Shown here: piece after piece, positions 56,121-64,000 of the stretch
Position numbering within the stretch: position 1 is the first letter of the stretch
How the letters are laid out: the number at the start of each line of letters is the position of its first letter
DNA from: Hysterium pulicare CBS 123377
Taxonomy: Eukaryota; Ascomycota; Dothideomycetes; Hysteriales; Hysteriaceae
Reading direction: 5' to 3'
Assembly (NCBI GenBank): GCA_000467715.1
Contig: AJFK01000539.1
Location: 62,001-126,000 of the forward strand
Length of the DNA: 64,000 nucleotides
The notes under the pieces: model-generated
Told to the model about the DNA's origin: nothing
Database searches by the model: none
Seen by the model: only the letters and a program-made list of their open reading frames with translations
Made by a program: the position numbers and the translations under genes

Positions 56121-57503
56121 TTACGGTATGATGGAGTTGTATAGTGCGAGATCTTCCTCTGAATATACGCAAAAGACAATATTATCCAGCGTATTGCCCT
56201 CCTCTTGGTTTTCAAGAAATAGTTTCACTTCCTCCAATGCGATTGCTGTAGATTCTCGTCGCGGGTAGTTCAACATGCCGTTACCGATGGTGGGAAAAGC
56301 AATACTGCGCGCTCGGATCTTAGTGGCAACCTTCAGTGCTTCCTTGTAACACTTCCGTAACATGTGCTGGCTGTATTCGCTGTATCGCTCTGGTGGAATC
56401 GTATGGATGACGTTTTTGCATGGGAGCAGGTACCCTTGGGTAAGCCGAACGCTACCTTCGTAACATAGACCTAATTTGGTACAGTCTACTTGCATATTAG
56501 GACCAGCGGCTTTGAAAATCGCGCTGTCCAGGCTCCCCATCCCATTGAAACCCATGTCCGTGGAATTGACGATAACGTCCACGGCCAGTCGAGTAATGTC
56601 GTATTTGACGAGACAGATTGTATCATTCATGGCCAAGTTTCCAACTGCATTTGTGGATTTACTTTGGAGCTCCCCTAATTGGTAAAGATGGCTGATTGAG
56701 CGAAAATGAGACGGTCGGAGTACGAGGTCATCAGAAGGATTTACCGTTGCCTGGGCAGTGAACTGGCGGGCGAGCAACACTTCGTCGAACGCAGTGTCTT
56801 GATTTGCCCTGTCACCGGATCCAGAGAAGTATCGACGACTTGTAGTGAGCGTATCTCGCAGGGCTTCCATATTCTGGGAGCTGATATCCTTCCTAGTCTT
56901 GTGTTAGCATTCAATTGCTACCCTAGCGTCATTCACGTACCATTGAAGGGTATTCGTCAGGTATTGTATAAATTCGTGACAAACTTGAAGCAAAGCCCCT
57001 AGATCCAGATATTGAATGTGTTTCAGATGCTTGTTGAAGTCATTCCAGGTCTTCTCATAGTCGTCGCTTTCTTGATGCTGTATCGACGCGAGTGCCTCCG
57101 AGACACCTCCGCAGATGCTCTGAAGAATGCTTGTTATGAGATCAAAGTCGGCAATGGTAGGCCCATTCAGATTGAGCGTCAGGGAATCGCTCTGGAAGAC
57201 GCCCTGTAGGTCACGCAGAGTCGACAATAACTTTACGATTTTACGGATAACGCCCTTATCAAAGCCTTCGATATTATCACGGAACACGAGGAGATCTTGG
57301 CTGGCACCATTCACTAACGTACGAATATTCTCGAGCTCGCTAGCAAAAAATGCATTATCTCCTATGGTATCGGGATTGGATTCAAGGGAGGCGTGCGAAC
57401 GAGCATTTCTAGAGGTCCAGACTGGAGGGAACCAATACCTGCCAACCAGACAAATTAGCGCCTGACTAGAAGAAGTTACCAGCTCAAGATAGAATTGACG
57501 CAT
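56121..57503 (-). CDS. Helical module plus diverged macro domain
   Basis: Exons 57503-56941 and 56892-56121 (48-nt intron, GTACGT...GCTAACA...CTAG) give 444 aa. The first half is helical (FFASELENIRTLVNGASQDL; GPTIADFDLITSILQSICGG). A macro domain fills about 275-440: LVKYDITRLAVDVIVNSTDM, SLDSAIFKAAGPNM, LTQGYLLPCKNVIHTI, ARSIAFPTIGNGMLNYP. In active macro domains the first loop is N-A/S-A-N with a following glycine run; here it is NSTDMGFNGMG, so ADP-ribose hydrolysis may be lost while binding may remain. The stop codon is part of CCGTAAGT, which is also a perfect splice donor, so the gene might continue downstream. Its closest relative in the window is the macro domain of the next gene upstream (57771-60962). 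The start at 57503 is the first ATG; an upstream exon is possible. Confidence 0.72.
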
Positions 57504-57770
57504 ATGCTAAACATCCTTTCATAGAAGTCATAATGCAGGATTGGTATGACGCTTGTTGCCGTGCCTAATCTTACTCGTCTTACCGCAGCGAACTAGCTTT
57601 TGAGAGTGTCCCGTAGCGCGTCCTATCCTGCTACCGCTTGGAAAAGTCGTATACTACCTCTCCCTCAATATCCGGTAGGCGGTAATAAGAATGCCCCCTT
57701 GTAGTCTCAAGGAGATGAATTGGAATGAATGGTGATGCTCACAATCCTGGGAGATTAGGAAAGAAATCAC

Positions 57771-60700
57771 TTACGGAAATTTATCTTCATACGCATCGGA
57801 GTCGATTTTGGAATAAATGCAAAAAACAATGCTGTCTAAAGCATCGCCTATTCCACTATCCAAAAAGCCCCGGACCGCTTCCAAGGCGATTTCGGCGGCT
57901 TTGGGGGCTCGGTGTCCGATGCTCCCCCTTCCTAGAGTTGGAAAAGCAATGCTCCTAAGTCCGTGAGCTACAGCTAGCTCTAGGCTTTTGCGATAGCAGC
58001 TTTTGAGTTGGCCAGTATCTTTGGAAGTGAGCCTTATTGCATGAATCACTTTCTTACAGGGCAGCTCATAGCCTTCCGTAATGACCACTTCGTCAGGTAT
58101 ACGAGCCTCGAGACGTTGGCACTCGTCTTGCAGGCCAGGACCAGCCAACTTGTGGACAACAGAGTTTAGAGTCTTGCTGCCTCCATAGCCAGCTCCTAGG
58201 GTCCGATTAGCAGAATTTACGATAGCATCGACTTGTAGCTTAGTGATATCGCATTGAACACAAAATATCTTTTGATTGAATGAATCGTTAGGAGGTCGAA
58301 CATAGGTGGCGGGATAGGGACGATTCCGAGACTTATAGATGTCTTCTAGACTGGAAATGTCAGCCAAAGTCAGGACTCTCGACGCTAGCTCGGCAGATGG
58401 CTTCACAACAGTAAGTCTAGTCCAGTAATTACTCGGCTCGCTTAGCTTGCTCGAGTAACCTGAATTGTCTCCCGGTTCTGAATCGCCTCCTGATTCTGAT
58501 TCATGATCGCTGGGCGGGTGAGGAAGTCCACCAGTTTGAGGAGACCTAATTGGAAAGCTGAATCTAAGGCTTGAGTCTTTTTCCAGCCCTTGTCGAATCT
58601 TGACCTGTGGGAATTGCTCTTTGTCAAATCTCTGTAAGCTTTCGCCCGCTGAGGTCGCATCCTTGAAGTTTATGTAGCCGCGCCACCAGCCAGCAGCTTG
58701 AATGAATCGTATCGAAAGGGCGCCGGGGAAAGCGAGCGAGTATTTCTTGAATGTCTCCATTTGCTCGTCTACGGTCTCTTTCTTGTCTTCAGTATCAACA
58801 TGGTCAGGGTCGGAATTTTCCACTGAGAACATCCTCTCTTCGATGGTGTTTTTATCCTCGTTTGGACGTTCTGAAATGTTTTGACTTGATAGAAGAAGGT
58901 CGAGCCTATTCCTGCTTGCGTCTGGTACGTGTTCAAGGAGTTCAGCAGAAAGCGGATCAGCATGGGCTACGTCACGGGGTTCTTCTGCCCGTGTAGCTCC
59001 AGCGATGGAAGTTGAGATGAAGTTGGGATTCTGGAGGGTTGCTATGTCTTCATCGTCTCGATCAGGAACATAATCAGTGCTCGGCGTGATTGAGCTAAAT
59101 GTCTTCGAGAATTGAGAGCCGACGCTTTGGCCGCGAGATGCCGCACTGCTTGCACCATCTGAATCGTCTTTAGCGCTGTCGACGTCTTTTGGTAATGCGA
59201 AGGCTGCTAGCCTTTCTAGGTGATTCGCAATGTGATTCTGTAGACCCCCCTCCATGGCAGCCGGGGCCAAGCAGAGAGGACAAGCTTGACGGATGTCAAT
59301 CGATGAGGTTTCCCCAACTTTAATGATGCTCGCAAGCTGTTCCTGTGAAATACTATGCAAATGTTCGCGTCGTAAATGGTCTTCTAAACCCTGGTCCGAG
59401 CGGAACACGGCATTCAAATGCTCAGGGCATCTCCAAACTTTTCTGTGTCCGGATTCATGTTCTGACCACTCTCGCCGACTGCGGAACAGTGTACCTCCAC
59501 TCTGACATTGTTCATAAGTGCAGATATAAGGTTGTAGGTCTTGTAACAAGTGGGTCCTGAAGTATAGTTAGAAAAAGTGCTGATAATCAAACGATAATAT
59601 CAGTCTTAGTTTTCCCACTTTCAAACGAAGGGTGTGGACCATGACTTCCTTGAGAGATGCATGCGCGTTCAAGCAAGATCATAGTCTGCTACAAAGATGA
59701 AATGAGTTTGGTAACGAGAGACATATGCCTTTCCTCATCAAAGACACTCCCCCACACTGCGATTGCGGTATAGACGTATCGCAGATAGGTGTCAAAGAGG
59801 AGTGTAGAAAACGGGAACATGACGACTTACCTCCACGGACGTCCTCTGCCATATCTTGCAGGACATATAATATAGCAATAGGGACATTCGAAGTCTTTCT
59901 CCCCATCTGCAGCTTTTGGAGGGGACGGTAGCTCAATGCCTCGCCCAGTCACATCTCGAGTGGTAGTTGCATATGAGGTGACTGATTGGCTATCAACCAT
60001 CTCATCTAACGATTTGTGGTGTTGGGTAGCTTCGGTGCCTGACAGGAGGGACTTAGGTGCCCATTCGCTCGTAGATCCTTTGAGCGTCGCGACAATGCCT
60101 GTTTCGGGTAGTGACTCGGTTCTCGTCTGGGCTTGTGAGGTTTCTAATAGATTAGGCATCGGGTTAACGGATACTTGCTCAATAGCTGAATGTGCTGCGA
60201 GCTTGTCCCTATGCCGCTTCCAATATTTGAATTGACGCCGTCGCAGCGTGATAGCACTACTAAGACGCTCTACCAGATAGTCATCTCCCTTTTCGACTTC
60301 ATTGGAATGTTGAGCACGTAGGTGTCTGACAAGCTCACGAGTGTGCTCCATATCAAATACAGCATATTCTTTGAACAGATCTACACCGGTATCTGGATCG
60401 ACTGCGCTGAAAGATGTGGCTTTCAGGGATCTAGAACGCAGAGTTGGCGAACGAATCCTGATCGAGAGCTTGTACAAATTGTCGATGATGTCCGTTATAT
60501 CTCGGAAACGCTGCTCTAGCTCAGTTTTGGGAGCCTCATCGTCACTACTGTCCTCTTCATCTTGGCTAAAAAACCCATCATCGTCTTCGTCACCAGGGTT
60601 TGTTAGTTTTTCGTATGGTAGCCGGTTACCTGAAACAACGGCAGAGGCTTTCTTGAGTTAGTTAGGAGATGAAAAATCGATATAGAGGGTTTACCTTCTG

Positions 60701-60962
60701 CCAAATTATTCCCAAGTTCGCTCAGGAGCTTCAATACATTTGACTGCAATAATGGGGAGTCTCGAAGTCGATAGTCCAATGAGCTGTGTCCCTTTTGCAG
60801 CGCGCCCAGATTTCCAGACCACACTCTTAATCTACCCAATTCATCATCGAGAGCTTCGACATCGATCAGCTTCTGGACGGCCGTGTCAACGCCCGGCAAG
60901 GCAGCAGAAAGTTCCTGAAAACCCCGAACGCAAACAGCGGTTCCTAGTCTAATGGCTGACAT
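57771..60962 (-). CDS. Zinc-finger and macro-domain protein with fungal N-terminal module
   Basis: Three exons, 60962-60695, 60629-59831 and 59556-57771 (introns 65 and 274 nt), 950 aa. The N-terminal helical module (SLDYRLRDSPLLQSNVLKLL, LFKEYAVFDMEHTRELVRHL, YLVERLSSAITLRRRQFKYW) is one often found at the start of fungal C2H2 and STAND-type proteins. C2H2-like fingers lie at about 340-480 and are completed by the second splice (CPYCYIIC, WR-THLLQDLQPYICTYEQC, RRVWR-like CPEHLNAVF, LCLAP and HIANHLERLA). A long variable region follows. A macro domain fills about 780-945: FCVQCDITKLQVDAIVNSAN, GAGYGGSKTLNSVVHKLAGP, SIAFPTLGRG. The NSAN loop and glycines are kept, so ADP-ribose binding or hydrolysis is plausible. 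As in the next gene, the stop sits in CCGTAAGT. It is divergent to the DUF7580-like gene. Confidence 0.82.
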
Positions 60963-61550
60963 AGCTATGAGAGAGCAGATACGTTTCTGTCATTCTTTGT
61001 TGTGCATATGCCTTTACGAATATGGTTGCTATCGGTCAACATGGAGGAAGGTTTGGACTCGGTCATAGGCCTCAAACTAGGAACTTTCTTGGAGAGGATG
61101 TCAGCAATACTATGCGTAAGATGTCTGATTTTGAGGGCTTCGGAAAGAGCCAACCTAAAAGAAGAGGAGATTCAAATATTCACAATAGCTGATTTAGATA
61201 ATGAATGTAACTTTGTATTGTGTGCTCGCCGCCTAAGAAGGCTGAGGTGCAGTCTTGACACATTCGAGAGTCACCTAGACCGCAGCACCCTAAACCTGAT
61301 TTAGCAAAGCGCAAACCAGACACCTCAGAATATGTATAGTACGTACAAAACCATGAACTTGAATCGTAATTTGGAGAGCTCTCATTGCAGGATTTCGCCA
61401 AGTAGCAGAAAACGTTCTAGTACTTCGTAAACAGATATTCTGTTTGTAAGTCAATTTGCGATCGTTACACCTCAGCTCTTGGCGTCCCCGCGGTAAACCT
61501 CACAGGCAGCACTGAATTCTACACCCTTATGAAGTCCCATCTTAAACATC
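60963..61550. promoter_or_regulatory. Divergent promoter region, macro-domain gene and DUF7580-like gene
   Basis: 588 bp between outward-facing start codons. If the two products work together, this shared spacer is where joint control would act. No specific site was assigned. Confidence 0.5.
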
Positions 61551-63693
61551 ATGAGCGGAATCGAGGTTGCTGGTATCGTATTAGCTGTGCTGCCATTATT
61601 GGTCAGTGCACTTGAGGATTACAACGAAGGCCTAGATCCTATCAAGTCGTTCATGCGGTGGGAGCGAGAGTTGCCCCAGTTTATTCGAAAGCTAAGAAAC
61701 CAACATGTCCACTACGAGCAGACGCTAAGGCTACTCCTGACCCCTATTACGACTGAAATCGAGCTCGTGGAGATGCTGGCACAACCCAATGGAGAAATAT
61801 GGAAAGACAAGGCTATGGTGGAAAGAATGGAGGATAAATTACAAGAGTCGTATACAGCCTATCAGAGTACTATCGTTGATATCGAAAGAATTATGAAGAA
61901 GATTGCTAGTAAACTCGACCTGGATCGCGCGGCCGAAGTTACTCGAAATGATCTTGAAGCGATGCTGATTGCCAATCCTCAAAAAGCGGGTTCTAGGTTT
62001 GAGTTCAGGAAGCGTGTTAAATTTGGTATGAAAAAGAAGACTATCAAGGGCCTACTAGAAGAGTTGAACGATTGCAACAATGAGCTGGAGCGCTTCACTG
62101 ACCGCTCTGAGAAACTGTACGTAGCGCTTTCTTATGCTCTGTCACTTTGCGAACGCGCCCCGTTCAGGCTGTGTGACAGCATTCGAAGCTCGCTCGACCC
62201 CGTTTTAGGAGCTCTGCTTTATCTGTTCATTCCTTCTCTTGATCCTTGGGGGATAAGCTTTCAATTAGTTTTCTAATTCTCCCCGATAGTGAAACATATA
62301 GGAAGGCGTCAAAACCTTCTTTCATAGCACGTCTACGGCGAATCCAAACCTACGCCAAAAACCTTCATCGAGGACTTGAGCAGTCATTTACGTGCTCCTG
62401 CTGTACATCACATAGCACAAACTTACAGCTAGAGCAACGCGACCATCTCTATGCTTCGAATATGAAGAAAATGAGATTTGATGTAAATGGCACATGCTTC
62501 ACAGTGTCTTTCTCCAGCGCATCAGCGCCTTGGGCGTGGCAAGAGGCCGAAATTCACATTCAAGAGACTGAAGAGGACACCTCTTGTCTAATGACTAATA
62601 GACCAAAGTAAGTTCGAACTTCAGTAAATTTCTATTGGAATTTTAGACTCCCTAAATCACATTTCGTTCTTAGCTACTTCCCTCGAGCCCACATATTTGC
62701 TGAATACCCGTACGAGGTTGTTCCAGTGAGCTCATCTACTCCCAATGCTTTTTACCGAGTGCAATACATATATCCTTGCAGCTCTGTTCATAAGATCTTT
62801 AGATACGCGCTAACCCGAAGTCGCGCAGGGTCACCAAAGGAGTCAGTTTTTCGTCTGCAGTTATGCCACCACCTCCCTACTCTGAAATTGTCGAATCAGA
62901 ACCGAAGCCTTCTTTAGCGCTGCAAGAAATTCGAGAAGTCCGCGACATCTGTACTGCAATTCAACAGGCCCAGAATAAGTTTTCTTGTATTGGCTTCTCT
63001 TTGGATAGTAATAGTACGCTTCGGGGTATCTACCCGGCTAAGCAGCTCGTGGAAAGGCCTTCAGATAGACGCGATATAATAACTCTCGACGAGCTCCTCG
63101 ATTTCCCTCCCTTAGTGAACGGGAGACCCGCAAAGCTGAGCAAGAAGGAGAGATACGGTCTAGCTGTCACGCTGGCATCTTCAACGCTGCAGCTTAATTC
63201 CACCCCATGGTTTCCAGACCAATGGACCAATAAAGATATTGTTTTCCACCGCATAAAAGGAAGTCTGCGCCCCGCAGACATCGACCATCCCTATGTTGCC
63301 TCAAATGGCATGGCTATTTCCGACGAAAAGTCCGATGGCATCCAAGCCCGTCGTGCGTTCCGTAGCAAGAACATGATTCTGCTTGCGCTGGCGGTAGCTT
63401 TACTCGAGCTGTATTTTGGCATATCTGCCGAGCAGCATCAACGGTCCGAAAACCTCACCGCCGATAGCCAAGCTAATCCTTGGATGATGTGCGCGATGGC
63501 CTACGAATGGACTGAACAAGAAAAAGAAAACCTCTCTGCAGCATTTTACGCAGCTGTCACACACTGCCTGCGATGTTTTGGTGACCCAGCCAGTAGTCTA
63601 CAGGACCCTGAATTCCTACAGGCAGCCGTAGAAGGAATTGTCTTACCTCTACAAGACGAACTTTTACAGTTCCTTGGGAAGGCTACTGTTTAG
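61551..63693 (+). CDS. DUF7580-like fungal protein
   Basis: Exons 61551-62116, 62290-62607 and 62829-63693 (introns 173 and 221 nt), 582 aa. The N-terminal segment (MSGIEVAGIVLAVLPLLVSA) is a hydrophobic start typical of this fungal family and of HeLo-like regions. It is followed by a helical bundle (ERELPQFIRKLRNQHVHYEQ). Exon 2 carries SKPSFIARLRRIQTYAKNLH and SHSTNLQLEQRDHLYASNMK. The third exon, reached through GCTAAC...GCGCAG, gives PKVTKGVSFSSAVMPPPPYS and then the C-terminal domain (VRDICTAIQQAQNKFSCIGF, LALAVALLELYFGISAE, YAAVTHCLRCFGD). The second intron is long and its acceptor was chosen by frame and branch point. Molecular function is unknown; members often sit in accessory, incompatibility-rich parts of genomes. 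The family name is from memory of its motif pattern. Confidence 0.8.
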
Positions 63694-64000
63694 TAATCTC
63701 ACCTGGGGAGGCTTTCTTTGAGCGCCTGAACATATGCATGCCCATCTCTACGAAGGTTGCTGCAGTGCCCTAAGCAGTTTGTGCTCTGAGAAGAGTCTCA
63801 AGTGGATTTTTGGACATAGAGGGCCGCAAAACAGGTTCTTCTCTTCACCTCATTTTCAGTCACGTTGCAATATATTTGAGAGTGATAGCTAGAAATCATG
63901 TTCCCTACTGTAGCCTGCAACCCAATTAATGTTTCAGTATACTTGGAAAAGGTCGGAGAATCTGTGTGGATCTGTACCATACCTCTCGGCAAATAAGACA
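63694..64000. other. Right edge of window, no gene seen
   Basis: Downstream of the DUF7580-like gene; presumably its 3' UTR. A minus-strand frame (63798-63992, QIHTDSPTFSKYTETLIGLQ) could be part of a gene beyond the edge, but support is weak. Confidence 0.4.

Noticed and set aside
1-64000. Retroelements, intact DNA transposons, CRISPR arrays, rRNA genes
   Set aside because: No reverse transcriptase, integrase, transposase, capsid-like frame, long terminal or inverted repeats, or spaced repeats were recognised anywhere in the window.

Overview
The window reads as nuclear DNA of a filamentous ascomycete (Pezizomycotina). Genes are dense and mostly single-copy eukaryotic housekeeping genes. 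Introns are short (48-300 nt) with GTRNGT donors and CTRAY branch points. Typical filamentous-fungal families are present: a HET domain protein, a Zn2Cys6 regulator, a macro-domain/zinc-finger family and a DUF7580-like protein. Leotiomycetes is my guess at class level, from the feel of the protein sequences only; no search was run. All exon models below were read by eye from splice signals and frame continuity.

Left part (1-27 kb), core genes: 3' part of INO80 (chromatin remodelling); a SUN-like ER membrane protein (SLP1 type); a SAT4/HAL4-type kinase; a 3.3 kb gene-free stretch; a CaMKK/Ssp1-type kinase with an apparent one-base frame break near its N terminus; TRAPP subunit BET5; ribosome-biogenesis factors LTV1 and LSG1 (LTV1 runs leftward, LSG1 rightward, from a 228 bp spacer); a HET-domain gene; and an acyl-CoA dehydrogenase ending in the peroxisomal signal SKL.

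Middle (27-38 kb): a gene-poor stretch. It holds only a small secreted-protein candidate, a single-pass membrane-protein candidate (both uncertain) and a Zn2Cys6 transcription factor.

Then 38-53 kb, core genes again: EPL1 (NuA4), an RKM4-type SET methyltransferase, KAE1 (tRNA t6A), the SNF1-complex beta subunit (GAL83/SIP2 type), a small conserved membrane protein, a seven-span membrane protein, a 2.5 kb gene-free stretch, and the GT32 sphingolipid mannosyltransferase SUR1/CSG1.

Right end (53.6-63.7 kb): the most unusual part. Three consecutive minus-strand genes encode (i) an N-terminal helical module, zinc fingers and a macro domain, (ii) a second helical module plus a diverged macro domain, and (iii) a Cys-rich ribbon joined to a SANT/Myb domain. 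A DUF7580-like gene is transcribed divergently from the first. Modules like these recur in fungal accessory and incompatibility-type genes, so I flag this block as a candidate undescribed ADP-ribose-linked recognition or self/non-self locus. That function is inference. No retroelement, intact DNA transposon, CRISPR array, rRNA or convincing tRNA was seen.
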